Positions 15,323 to 23,061 of a DNA stretch of 64,000 bases are shown one piece after another (the first letter of the stretch is position 1; every line of letters starts with the position of its first letter). The notes under the pieces are model-generated. The model was given only the letters and a program-made list of their open reading frames with translations, did no database searches and was not told the DNA's origin. Position numbers and translations under genes: made by a program. Location: positions 62,001-126,000 of the forward strand of contig JAFAFL010000094.1 in the NCBI GenBank assembly GCA_023423535.1, given 5' to 3'. This stretch comes from Pseudomonadota bacterium. Its GTDB lineage: Bacteria; Myxococcota; Myxococcia; Myxococcales; Myxococcaceae.

Positions 15323-16648
15323 TCAAGCCTTGAGGATCTTCTCCCTCCCGCGCGCCACCGCCTTGGTCGCGTTGCGCGTGTCCACGACGAGCTGCGCGTT
15401 CTCCACCACCCACGCGTAGTCCAACGTGGAGTGGTCGGTCAGCACGAGCACCGCGTCGTACCCACGCAGCGCCTCCTCGGTCAGCGGCACGCTCTGCATG
15501 TTCCACTCGAAGCCGTGTTCGGCGCGGACGGTCGGCACGAACGGGTCGTGGTAGTCCACCTCCGCGCCGCGCTCCTTGAGCAGGGTGATCACGCGCAGGG
15601 ACGGGCTCTCGCGCATGTCATCCACGTCCTTCTTGTACGCCGCGCCCAGCACCAGCACGCGCGAGCCATTGATGCTCTTCTTGTGGCGGTTGAGCCCCTC
15701 CATGGTGCGCTGCACCACGTAGAGCGGCATCTGCACGTTCACCTCGCCGGCGAGCTCGATGAACTTCGTCTGGAACTCGTACTCGCGCGCCTTCCACGTC
15801 AAATAGAACGGGTCGATGGGGATGCAGTGACCGCCCAGCCCTGGCCCCGGGTAGAACGGCATGAACCCGAACGGCTTCGTGGACGCAGCGCCGATGACCT
15901 CCCACACGTCCACGTTCATCCGGTCGCAGAGCATCTTCAGCTCGTTGACCAGCGCGATGTTCACGCAGCGGAAGATGTTCTCGAGCAGCTTGCTCATCTC
16001 CGCCACCCGCGTGGACGACACGGAGATCGTCTTCTCCAGCGCGCTGCCGTAGAGCGCCTGCGCCGCCTCGAGGCACGCCGGCGAATACCCGCCGACGATC
16101 TTCGGAATGGTCCGCGTGTTGAACTTCGCGTTGCCCGGATCCTCGCGCTCGGGGCTGAAGGCGAGGTGGAAGTCCACGCCCGCGCGCAGCCCGCTCTCCT
16201 CGAGGATCGGCTTCAGCACCTCCTCGGTGGTGCCCGGCCAGGTCGTGCTCTCGAGCACGAAGAGCTGCCCTTTGCGCACGTGCGGCTTCAGCGCGCGGCC
16301 CGTCTCGATCACGTACGTCATGTCCGGCTCACGCGCCTTCGTCAGCGGCGTGGGCACGCAGATGACGATGCAGTCCAGCTCCGCCGCGCGCGCGAAGTCG
16401 CTCGTGGCCTGCAGCTTCCCGCTGGCCGTCACCTTGCGGACCTCGTCGCCGGGGATGTGCTTGATGTAGCTCTCCCCCCGCTCGAGCCGCTCCAGCTTCC
16501 GCGTGTCCACGTCGAAGCCGACGACGCCGAATCCCGCGTCAGCGAAGGCGATGCCGAGCGGCAGGCCCACGTACCCCATCCCCACCACGCCCACCTTCGC
16601 CTCGCGCCGCCGAATGCGTTCCACCAGCGGGCTCACCATCACACGCAT
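15323..16648 (-). CDS. UDP-glucose/GDP-mannose dehydrogenase family (UDP-HexNAc 6-dehydrogenase, WbpA-like)
   Basis: 441 residues from the ATG at 16648, preceded by GGGGGG/GAGG-type ribosome site. The NAD-binding Rossmann motif is GVVGMGYVGLPLGIAFADAG. The catalytic Cys is in GPGLGGHCIPIDPFYLTWK. The substrate block VLGAAYKKDVDDMRESPSL is typical of UDP-N-acetyl-glucosamine/mannosamine 6-dehydrogenases (WbpA/WecC branch), which make uronic acids for surface polysaccharides by two-step NAD-dependent oxidation. The enzyme should be cytoplasmic. The gene overlaps the heparinase-like gene upstream by 10 bp, so both are probably on one transcript concerned with exopolysaccharide. The exact sugar substrate is not settled by sequence. 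Confidence 0.88.
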   Translation of the reverse strand: MRVMVSPLVERIRRREAKVGVVGMGYVGLPLGIAFADAGFGVVGFDVDTRKLERLERGESYIKHIPGDEVRKVTASGKLQATSDFARAAELDCIVICVPTPLTKAREPDMTYVIETGRALKPHVRKGQLFVLESTTWPGTTEEVLKPILEESGLRAGVDFHLAFSPEREDPGNAKFNTRTIPKIVGGYSPACLEAAQALYGSALEKTISVSSTRVAEMSKLLENIFRCVNIALVNELKMLCDRMNVDVWEVIGAASTKPFGFMPFYPGPGLGGHCIPIDPFYLTWKAREYEFQTKFIELAGEVNVQMPLYVVQRTMEGLNRHKKSINGSRVLVLGAAYKKDVDDMRESPSLRVITLLKERGAEVDYHDPFVPTVRAEHGFEWNMQSVPLTEEALRGYDAVLVLTDHSTLDYAWVVENAQLVVDTRNATKAVARGREKILKA

Positions 16649-18756
16649 GCTGCCCCCCTCTTGTTGTCCCACAGCACCACCCAGCGCTTGCGGGTGGGCA
16701 CCTCGGACTGCCACGTCAGCACGACCCTCACCGCCGGCACCTCTTCGCCGTAGCCCCGTGAGGTCACCGCCTCCTCCAGAGAGACCTCCAGCCCTGCCTC
16801 CACGAGCAGCGTCGCCCGCGGCGCGTCTCTCGGCCCGAGCTCCACCGCCAGCGACTCGTCGAAAGCCGCGTCCCCCAGCACCCCGCGCGCCCGCGTCTTC
16901 TCCTCACCGCGAGGTCCGCGCAGCCGCACCTCCGCGTCGGGCAGCAGCAGCGCCACCCGCATCGAGTGCACACCGCTCCCGTCGAGGATCTCGTCCACGA
17001 GCAGCGCGCGCAGGTCCTTGTGCAGCGTGAACCCGCGTCGCACCGTCACCGGCTGCGGCAGGCGCTCGTAGCCACGGTGCAGGCACGTGAGCGAGTCCAC
17101 CCGCTCGCCGAGCTCCACGCGCTCCACCACGCAGTGCGCGCCCTCCGGCAACGCGAAGAGCCGCTCGCCATCGAACGGGGACTGCTCCTCGCCGTCCACC
17201 ACCACCGCGTTGTGCGCGTGGCTCGACCGGTACGCGTTCCGCACCGCGGCGTCGCGCGAATAGACCGGGCTGCCGGGATCGCAGATCGCCGGCTCACCGT
17301 GCACGTGGAGTTCGAAGGACGTCCGGTCGTTGTGGCTGTGCCCGCCGGTGCCCGCCTGGCCTCGCGGACCTGCGGCCACCGCCACGAAGCCGCCGCCGCC
17401 GCGCAGCACGTTCGCGCCTCCGCCCAGCGCGCTGAAGGACTGCGGCCGGTAGAGGGCGTCCAACCCTGCCCACACCCGCGCGCCCTCCTCGCCGCACAGC
17501 CACACCGCCTCTTCACACAGCGGCACGCCCGCCGGCTTCAGCGACGGGTCCTCGAAGAGCACCGCGCCGAGGTGCCCGAGGTACGCGTGGTCGAGGCTCT
17601 CCCGTTCGGTGAAGGGCAGCGCGCGCCCCGAGTCGTTGTCGCCCAGCTGCGGCGCCCGCCCCTCCTCCGAGCACATCCGCGCGCCGACGGAGAGCAGCCC
17701 GTGCGTCAGCGCTTCCACCCGCTCGCCGAGCGAGAACTCACCCGCCTCCGCGAAGTGCAACGCGAGCACCGACAGCTCCGCCACCAGCCGGTGATAGCCG
17801 GTCGAGTCCTCGAAGGAGACGCCGTCCACCCCGACCTGCAGCGGGAGCTGTTCGCGCAATCTGCGCACCGCCATCGCCGCACGTCCCGCCGCACCGGGCA
17901 GCGCGGGAAAGAGCGTCCCCACCACCAGCAGCCCGACCAGATCCGCGATGAGATGGTTGTTCGGCGTGACGCCCTTGTCCTCGAGGTTCGCCTCCACGTA
18001 GCCGGTGTGCTCGGCGAGCGCGCGCAGCACCTGGAGGAGGAAGCCCGGCTCGCGCACCGCCGGCGCGTCGCGGCACATGTAGACCGCGATGGCGAGGTTC
18101 GCCGCGCGCAGGGACACCTCCATCGGCGAGGTCCAGTGCACGCCGAGGTTCACCGGGCTCGCGCAGAGGAAGTCGGTCACCTGCGACACGAGCTCGTCGC
18201 TGAAGCGGCGGCGCTCCTCGGGCGCGGACGCGAGCCAGTAGCCCTGCGCCAGCGCGACGATCCCGTCCAGCCGCCCCAGCTGCCACGGGTACTTCGGATC
18301 CACGCCGGGCGGGAAGAGCTCCAACGCCCCCACCGCCTCCAGCGGATAGCGGTAGCCGCTCACCGGATCGACCGACCACTCGATACGCCCACCGGATCCG
18401 AACGAGACCTCGCGCTCGAAGACGCGGAAGGTCCGGCACAGCGCGCGCTCCGCACGGGCCCACGAGCGCTCGGCGGCATCCGGCAGCTCCAGCAGCGCCA
18501 TCACCGTGCCCTCGCGACGGGAGGGATCACAGAAGGCGCGCGGACGAGGAACGAGACACGCGTCCGGCAAGGCCTCCGGGCTCGAGGCGCCGAACGCCGC
18601 GAGGAGCTCCTCCTCCGTCGGCGCCTGCCCATATCGATAGAGAAGTTGTCGCGCCGTCCGCCACGCACGCCGCGCCGCGACCTTCGCGACGTCTCTCGGC
18701 GAGAGCTGACGCGCCCGCGCTGTGTACCAACCGAGGTTCCCCACCAGACCTCCCAT
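16639..18756 (-). CDS. Heparinase II/III family protein
   Basis: 705 residues from the ATG at 18756 (GGLVGNLGWYTARARQLSPR). The N-terminal half is an alpha/alpha toroid typical of polysaccharide lyases (YPWQLGRLDGIVALAQGYW; LEDKGVTPNNHLIADLVGLL; EDSTGYHRLVAELSVLALH). The C-terminal half is the heparinase II/III-like beta-sandwich with GGHSHNDRTSFELHVHGEPA, then DPGSPVYSRDAAVRNAYRSS and HAHNAVVVDGEEQSPF. Family members cleave uronic-acid-containing glycans by beta-elimination. In polysaccharide gene clusters they are often found next to nucleotide-sugar dehydrogenases, as here, where they may trim or release the glycan. No signal peptide is evident, although proteins of this clade often lack one. 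The tail overlaps the next gene. Confidence 0.85.
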   Translation of the reverse strand: MGGLVGNLGWYTARARQLSPRDVAKVAARRAWRTARQLLYRYGQAPTEEELLAAFGASSPEALPDACLVPRPRAFCDPSRREGTVMALLELPDAAERSWARAERALCRTFRVFEREVSFGSGGRIEWSVDPVSGYRYPLEAVGALELFPPGVDPKYPWQLGRLDGIVALAQGYWLASAPEERRRFSDELVSQVTDFLCASPVNLGVHWTSPMEVSLRAANLAIAVYMCRDAPAVREPGFLLQVLRALAEHTGYVEANLEDKGVTPNNHLIADLVGLLVVGTLFPALPGAAGRAAMAVRRLREQLPLQVGVDGVSFEDSTGYHRLVAELSVLALHFAEAGEFSLGERVEALTHGLLSVGARMCSEEGRAPQLGDNDSGRALPFTERESLDHAYLGHLGAVLFEDPSLKPAGVPLCEEAVWLCGEEGARVWAGLDALYRPQSFSALGGGANVLRGGGGFVAVAAGPRGQAGTGGHSHNDRTSFELHVHGEPAICDPGSPVYSRDAAVRNAYRSSHAHNAVVVDGEEQSPFDGERLFALPEGAHCVVERVELGERVDSLTCLHRGYERLPQPVTVRRGFTLHKDLRALLVDEILDGSGVHSMRVALLLPDAEVRLRGPRGEEKTRARGVLGDAAFDESLAVELGPRDAPRATLLVEAGLEVSLEEAVTSRGYGEEVPAVRVVLTWQSEVPTRKRWVVLWDNKRGAACV

Positions 18757-18909
18757 CCGCACACACCACCCGAGCACGCCGCATGCCACCTCGGGGCACC
18801 CCTCCCGTAGGACCGGGGCGCCATGCGCGGCGCCCACGGCGCGACAGTCCGCGGCAATTGGTGGGAAAAAGCGTTCCACGCGTCGAGAAAGACGAAGCCC
18901 TTCCGGGAA

Positions 18910-19527
18910 TCAGATCGCCCCGGTAGGGCGGCCTCGCAGCAGCGCGCGCCGCCGCATCCAGCGCACCCCGAGCGCCACCGCACCGGCACAGACGAGCACC
19001 ATCGCCAGCCAGCCCATCGTCGCCTGCACGTCGTCGAGCACCGCCTGGCCGAAGCGGTATCCGAGCCACACGAGCACCGGCGCGTAGATCAGCGCCGCCA
19101 GCGCGTCGGCGAGGAGGAAGCGGCGGTACTTCATCCCGCTCATACCGGCCGTGAGAAAGGTCACCGCGCGCAGGCCCACGCAGAAGCGGATGACGAAGAT
19201 CGTCAGCGCGCCGTGGCGGTCGAAGTGCTTCTGCGCCCAGGCGACGCGCTCGGCGGTGAGGACCTTCGACACCCCGCGCAGCCGCGTCGCCCGCGGACCG
19301 CACTTCGCGCCGATGCGGAAGAGCAGCGAGTCGCCGATCACGAGGCCCACCCACGCGGTGAGCATCATCAGCCAGAGGTTCCCGCCGGCCTTCGCTGCGA
19401 CGAGCCCGCCGACCACGAGGATGAGGTCCTCGGAGAGCGGCGCGCCCAGCCCGCACGCGGTGAGCAGCAGGAGCACCGCGGGATAGCTGAAGCCTTCGAC
19501 GAGACCCTGGACGTCTGAGAGTTCCAC
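18910..19527 (-). CDS. DedA/SNARE-associated family membrane protein
   Basis: 205 residues from a GTG at 19527 (ELSDVQGLVEGFSYPAVLL). The DedA signature is present: GAPLSEDLILVVGGLVAAKAG, then WVGLVIGDSLLFRIGAKCG, RHGALTIFVIRFCVGLRAVTF and LTAGMSGMKYRRFLLAD. Four or more membrane segments are predicted, including a C-terminal anchor before RRRALLRGRP. DedA/UPF0043 proteins act as lipid-carrier flippases (undecaprenyl phosphate or phosphatidylethanolamine recycling) and affect envelope integrity. The extended in-frame N-terminus upstream was not used because it lacks hydrophobicity and ribosome-site support. It is 72 bp downstream of the HAD phosphatase gene on the same strand and may share its transcript. 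Confidence 0.85.
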   Translation of the reverse strand: MELSDVQGLVEGFSYPAVLLLLTACGLGAPLSEDLILVVGGLVAAKAGGNLWLMMLTAWVGLVIGDSLLFRIGAKCGPRATRLRGVSKVLTAERVAWAQKHFDRHGALTIFVIRFCVGLRAVTFLTAGMSGMKYRRFLLADALAALIYAPVLVWLGYRFGQAVLDDVQATMGWLAMVLVCAGAVALGVRWMRRRALLRGRPTGAI

Positions 19528-19599
19528 GCCCAGACGGTGGGCATGCGGCTTCGAGGAGGCGCGCAAGCTCGCCGCGCGCGAAGGCCGTCCGGCTGCTCC

Positions 19600-20301
19600 T
19601 CAGCCCGCCGTGCCGTCGAGACCGGTCGCGGTCGAGAGCACCTGCGGCACGCCCCAGTCGACGATCTCCCAACCGCGCGACACGGCCTCGCGGCGCAGGC
19701 GCATGTCCGGGTTCACCGCCACCGGCCGGCCCACCACGCGCATCACCGGGATGTCCGCGAAGCTGTCCGTGTAGAAGGCGCAGTCCGACAGCTCCGCGCC
19801 CTGCGCCTTCGCGTAGCCCTCCGCGTGCGACAGCTTCCCGTCGCCGTAGCAGAGCGGCCCGAGCGGACGGCCGGTGTAGCGGCCCGCGTCATCGACCTCG
19901 AAGCGGTTGCAGAGGATGGCGTCGAGCCCGAGGTCCTGCGCCACCAGCTCCGAGATGTAGAAGGAGGACGAGGTCAGCAGCACGAGCTTGTCGCCCTGCG
20001 CGCGGTGCACCTGAAGGGCCTCGCGAGCGCCCGGCCGGTAGAGCCCGCGCACGTGCTCCTCGTAGAAGCTCGCGCTGCGGTCGCGCAGCTCACTCTCGGG
20101 GCTGCCGGAGAGCATGGAGATCGCGTGGCGCAACCCGTCGCCGTTGCCGGCGAAGCCCAGGTGGTAGCGCGCCACCCACAGCGACGCGAGCGCCCCCTTC
20201 AGCCGCGAGATGTTCCCGAGGCGAACCTCGCTGCGGAGCCACAGCACCGCCGAGTTGCCCGCGATCAGCGTGCGGTCGAGGTCGAAGAACGCGATGGCCA
20301 C
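19600..20301 (-). CDS. HAD-IB family phosphatase (SerB-like)
   Basis: 233 residues from a GTG at 20301 (AIAFFDLDRTLIAGNSAVLW). The HAD motif I is FFDLDRTL, with the catalytic Asp in DLD. Motif II is VLLTSSSFYISELVAQDLGL. Motif IV reads YTDSFADIPVMRVVGRPVAVNPD, with DSxxD. This subfamily (HAD-IB, PSPase/Cof-like hydrolases with a helical cap) includes phosphoserine phosphatase and lysophospholipid-modifying phosphatases; the substrate here is unknown. A much longer upstream frame exists only because the 21-bp repeats keep it open, and that extension has no family similarity. The gene is divergent from the TauE/SafE permease, with the tandem repeat array between them. Confidence 0.85.
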   Translation of the reverse strand: MAIAFFDLDRTLIAGNSAVLWLRSEVRLGNISRLKGALASLWVARYHLGFAGNGDGLRHAISMLSGSPESELRDRSASFYEEHVRGLYRPGAREALQVHRAQGDKLVLLTSSSFYISELVAQDLGLDAILCNRFEVDDAGRYTGRPLGPLCYGDGKLSHAEGYAKAQGAELSDCAFYTDSFADIPVMRVVGRPVAVNPDMRLRREAVSRGWEIVDWGVPQVLSTATGLDGTAG

Positions 20302-20388
20302 GGGGACAATGTAGCTGTCCTGCCGACTCGGCACAGCGTCGATTGCCCGCCATGCAACGAAGCGCGCCTGCCCGGCTGCCACGCCAAT

Positions 20389-20619
20389 GGCCTTTTGCCG
20401 GCGGGGAGGGGGCTTTCGTTGGCGGGGAGAGGCCTTTCGTTGGTCGCGGATCGCCTTTCGTTGGTCGCGGATCGCCTTTCGTTGGCGGGAAGAGGCCTTT
20501 CGTTCGCCGCGGATCGCCGTTCGTTGGGCGGGAAGGTCCTTTCGTTGGGCGGGAGAGGCCTTTCGTCCGCTGCGGATCGCCTTTCGGTGGCGGGGAAGGG
20601 GCTTTCGTCGCCCGCGCTT
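20389..20619. repeat. Tandem array of eleven 21-bp units in a divergent promoter region
   Basis: Eleven contiguous units of exactly 21 bp run from 20389 to 20619 with no spacers. Each shares the core CCTTTCGTTGG (or a close variant) and ends in one of two tails, CGGGGAGA-like or TCGCGGAT-like. The tail types are mixed along the array: CGGGGAGA-like in units 1, 2, 5, 7, 8, 10; TCGCGGAT-like in 3, 4, 6, 9. The last unit is degenerate. The unit is a multiple of three, so all six frames stay open and encode seven-residue repeats (for example FVGRGSP on the plus strand), but no start or family supports translation. The array fills most of the 352-bp gap between the HAD gene start (20301) and the permease start (20654). 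Confidence 0.9.
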
Positions 20620-20653
20620 GCCGCGCTGTTGACGCGCCCGTAAGAGCCGCGGG

Positions 20654-21418
20654 GTGGACCTCGGCCTGTGGGAGCTCGGACTGCTGGTGGGCGCGGCGCT
20701 GGCCGCGGGGCTGGTGGACGCGATCGCGGGCGGCGGGGGGCTGATCACCCTGCCCTCCTTGCTGGCGGTCGGCCTGCCGCCGCACCTCGCGCTGGGGACG
20801 AACAAGGGGCAGAGCGTGTTCGGCTCCTTTGCGGCGCTCGCGCGCTACCACCGCGAGGGCCTGGTGGAGACGCGGCGCGCTCGGCTGACCTTCCCGCTCG
20901 GCTTCGTGGGCTCGCTGATGGGCGCGGCGGGAGTCCTCACGGTGAAGCCGGACGCGCTGCGCCCGATCGTCCTCTTCCTCCTCGTGGTGGTGGCGATCTT
21001 CATGGCCCTCTACCGGCCTCGCGAGGGCGCCCGTCCGGCGATCTCCCGGGGTCACGCCGCCGGCCGCGCCGCGCTGATCGCGCTGGTCATCGGGACCTAC
21101 GACGGCTTCTTCGGCCCGGGGACCGGCACCTTCCTCATCGCGCTCTTCGTTGGGCTGCTCGCGCTTCCACTGCCGCAGGCGACCGCGGACGCGAAGGTCG
21201 TGAACTTCGCCTCGAACCTCGCGGCGGTCGTCTTCTTCGGCCTGCAGGGCTTCGTGCTCTGGAAGGTCGCGCTGCCGATGGCCGCCGGCCAGTTCACCGG
21301 CGGGCTCATCGGCGCGCACCTCGCGGTGAAGGGCGGCGCGAGGCTCATCCGCTTCGTGGTGCTGCTCGTCGTCGCCGCGCTGAGCGTGAAGATCGGCTGG
21401 GACGTCTTCTCGGACTGA
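20654..21418 (+). CDS. TauE/SafE (DUF81/YfcA-like) membrane permease
   Basis: 254 residues from a GTG at 20654. About eight membrane segments are predicted. The two family halves are evident: ELGLLVGAALAAGLVDAIAG with GGGLITLPSLLAVGLPP and GTNKGQSVFGS in the first, and GTYDGFFGPGTGTFLIALF with DAKVVNFASNLAAVVFFGLQ in the second. Proteins of this family export or import anions such as sulfite, sulfoacetate or related organic anions; YfcA itself has no settled substrate. The length is normal. The promoter region carries the 21-bp tandem array, which ends 34 bp upstream of the start. It is followed at 21449 by the operator of the next operon, so it probably forms its own unit. Confidence 0.88.
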   Translation: MDLGLWELGLLVGAALAAGLVDAIAGGGGLITLPSLLAVGLPPHLALGTNKGQSVFGSFAALARYHREGLVETRRARLTFPLGFVGSLMGAAGVLTVKPDALRPIVLFLLVVVAIFMALYRPREGARPAISRGHAAGRAALIALVIGTYDGFFGPGTGTFLIALFVGLLALPLPQATADAKVVNFASNLAAVVFFGLQGFVLWKVALPMAAGQFTGGLIGAHLAVKGGARLIRFVVLLVVAALSVKIGWDVFSD

Positions 21419-21448
21419 CGAGCGGGCGATTCCGGACGTTGCGCGCGA

Positions 21449-21478
21449 TGACTTACCAGTCATATGACTGGCCAGTCA
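21449..21478. promoter_or_regulatory. Tandem palindromic operator, probably for the TetR-family regulator
   Basis: Two 14-bp sites lie 2 bp apart: TGACTTACCAGTCA (21449-21462) and TGACTGGCCAGTCA (21465-21478). The second is a perfect palindrome and the first nearly so. The junction forms a further perfect 16-bp palindrome, CCAGTCATATGACTGG (21456-21471). The sites lie 27-57 bp upstream of the SDR start codon, where a repressor would block the promoter. The TetR gene is the last gene of the operon downstream, so autoregulation is the obvious model. Confidence 0.75.
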
Positions 21479-21505
21479 CTTCCACCGGAACGCGGGAGTC
21501 CTCTC

Positions 21506-22372
21506 ATGCCCCCCGACTCACCGACGTCTCTCATCACCGGCGGCAACGCCGGCATCGGCCGTGCGGCGGCGCTGCAGCTGGCCCGAGCGGGGCACCGCGT
21601 GCTGCTCGGCTGCCGGGACCTCTCCCGGGGCGAAGCGGCGGCGCTGGAGCTCCGCGCGGCGGTACCCGGCGCGCAGGTGTCCGTGCTCGGGCTCGACATG
21701 GCCTCTCGCCGCTCCATCCGTGACGCCGCGGCGCGGGTGGAGCGGCTGGACGTGCTCATCCACAACGCCGCCTACTTCGACATCCGCCAGAAGAAGCGGA
21801 CGGTGTCGCCGGAGGGCGCCGAGACGACGTGGGCGACCAACCACCTCGGGCCTGCGCTGCTCACCGAGCTGCTGATGCCGCGCCTCCAGGAGCGCCCGGA
21901 CGCGCGGGTGATCGCGGTGACGTCGAAGGGGCTGATGATGTTCCCCCGCCTCGAGGTGGACCTCGCGGATCCCCAGTTCGAGCGCCGCCGCTTCAGCGTC
22001 CCGCGCGCGTACTACCACTCGAAGCTCGCGCACCTCGCGTGGATGCTCCACGAGGCCGACCGCTGGCGGGACACGGGGGTCCGCTTTCACGGCGTCCGCG
22101 TCACCAACGTGAAGGTCGATACCGCGCGCTACCCCGGCCTGGCGTGGCCCCTGCGCGCGATGTACGCGGTGAAGTCCGCGTTCTCGCTCTCGCCGGAGGA
22201 GATGGCGAAGACGTACGTGTGGCTCGCCACGAGCGCCGAGGCCGGAGCCTCGACCGGTGGCTACTGGGACCGTCCCGGCGTGCCGGCGCCGGTTTCCCGC
22301 TGGGCGGCGGTACCCCAGAACCGCGAGGCCCTCGCCGCGCTCACACGCGAGCAACTGCAGGCGGCGCGCTGA
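21506..22372 (+). CDS. Short-chain dehydrogenase/reductase (SDR), retinol-dehydrogenase-like
   Basis: 288 residues. The ATG at 21506 was chosen, with GGGAG upstream; an earlier ATG at 21464 lies inside the operator and would add residues unrelated to the family. The cofactor motif is SLITGGNAGIGRAAALQLA (TGxxxGIG). The NNAG-equivalent is IHNAAYF. The catalytic pair is in AYYHSKLAHLAWML (YxxxK), with VTSKG upstream. The length and the shape resemble light-dependent protochlorophyllide/retinol-dehydrogenase-type SDRs. Substrate is unknown; reduction or oxidation of a hydrophobic aldehyde or alcohol with NADP(H) is typical. The stop overlaps the TetR start as TGATG, so the two are co-translated; derepression by the SDR substrate or its precursor is a likely logic. 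Confidence 0.85.
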   Translation: MPPDSPTSLITGGNAGIGRAAALQLARAGHRVLLGCRDLSRGEAAALELRAAVPGAQVSVLGLDMASRRSIRDAAARVERLDVLIHNAAYFDIRQKKRTVSPEGAETTWATNHLGPALLTELLMPRLQERPDARVIAVTSKGLMMFPRLEVDLADPQFERRRFSVPRAYYHSKLAHLAWMLHEADRWRDTGVRFHGVRVTNVKVDTARYPGLAWPLRAMYAVKSAFSLSPEEMAKTYVWLATSAEAGASTGGYWDRPGVPAPVSRWAAVPQNREALAALTREQLQAAR

Positions 22373-23031
22373 TGCCCAGCCAGACCTTTCTCGCGCTCCC
22401 GGAGGAGAAGCGACGCCGCGTCATCGGCGCCGCCGTCTCCGAGTTCGCACGCAACGCCTACGCCGTCGCGTCGCTGGACCGGATCGCCGCCGCGGCAGGC
22501 GTCGCGAAGGGCAGCCTCTACCAGTACTTCGCGAGCAAGCAGGATATCTACGGCTGGCTTCTCACCCACCATCTCCCCGAGCGAAAGCGCAGCGCCGAGC
22601 CCGCGCCCGACGCCATCGGAGGAGATCTCTTCGACTGGCTGGAGGCTGCGTTTCTCGGCGGCCTCTCGCTGTTCAGGCACGAACCGGAGCTGGCCGCGCT
22701 GGGCGCCCGCGCCGCGCTCCCGACTTCGGATCCGGCCGCCGCGCGCGTACATGCCGCGCTTCACGAGTCGACGCGCTCGGCGCTCTGCGCCCGCCTGAGG
22801 TCCGCGAAGAGGGCGGGCAGCGTGCGGGCCGACGTGCCGGTGGAGCTTGCCGCGGACCTCGTCTCCAGCGTGATGGGCACAGGGCTGCTCGGTGGTCTCG
22901 CCCGGTGCGCGGGCGCAACGCTCGACGAGGTGCTCGCCAACCCCGCACGCCTGCAGGAGCTCCCACGCCGGCAGCTCCTCCGCCACGTCCGTCAGACCAC
23001 CGACCTCCTGCGACGAGCGCTGGCCCCCTGA
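22372..23031 (+). CDS. TetR/AcrR family transcriptional regulator
   Basis: 219 residues from the ATG at 22372. The N-terminal helix-turn-helix is clear: RRRVIGAAVSEFARNAY, then VASLDRIAAAAGVAKGSLYQ with YFASKQDIYGWLL. The remaining roughly 150 residues are the variable helical ligand domain, rich in Ala/Leu. Proteins of this family are homodimeric repressors released by small hydrophobic ligands. It is the second gene of the SDR operon, and the tandem palindrome at 21449-21478 in front of that operon is the likely binding site. The convergent lipoprotein gene ends 30 bp downstream. Confidence 0.92.
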   Translation: MPSQTFLALPEEKRRRVIGAAVSEFARNAYAVASLDRIAAAAGVAKGSLYQYFASKQDIYGWLLTHHLPERKRSAEPAPDAIGGDLFDWLEAAFLGGLSLFRHEPELAALGARAALPTSDPAAARVHAALHESTRSALCARLRSAKRAGSVRADVPVELAADLVSSVMGTGLLGGLARCAGATLDEVLANPARLQELPRRQLLRHVRQTTDLLRRALAP

Positions 23032-23061
23032 GCCGCACCTGGGGACCGGGCCCACGCGCGG

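Noticed and set aside
20389..20619. CRISPR array
   Set aside because: The units are contiguous with no unique spacers, and no cas genes are nearby.
19600..20805. A 401-residue version of the HAD phosphatase that includes the 21-bp repeats
   Set aside because: The extra 168 residues are the repeat array read through plus permease antisense; HAD similarity begins at the GTG at 20301.
21464..21505. Upstream ATG for the SDR gene
   Set aside because: It lies inside the palindromic operator and adds residues without family similarity; the ATG at 21506 has a better ribosome site.
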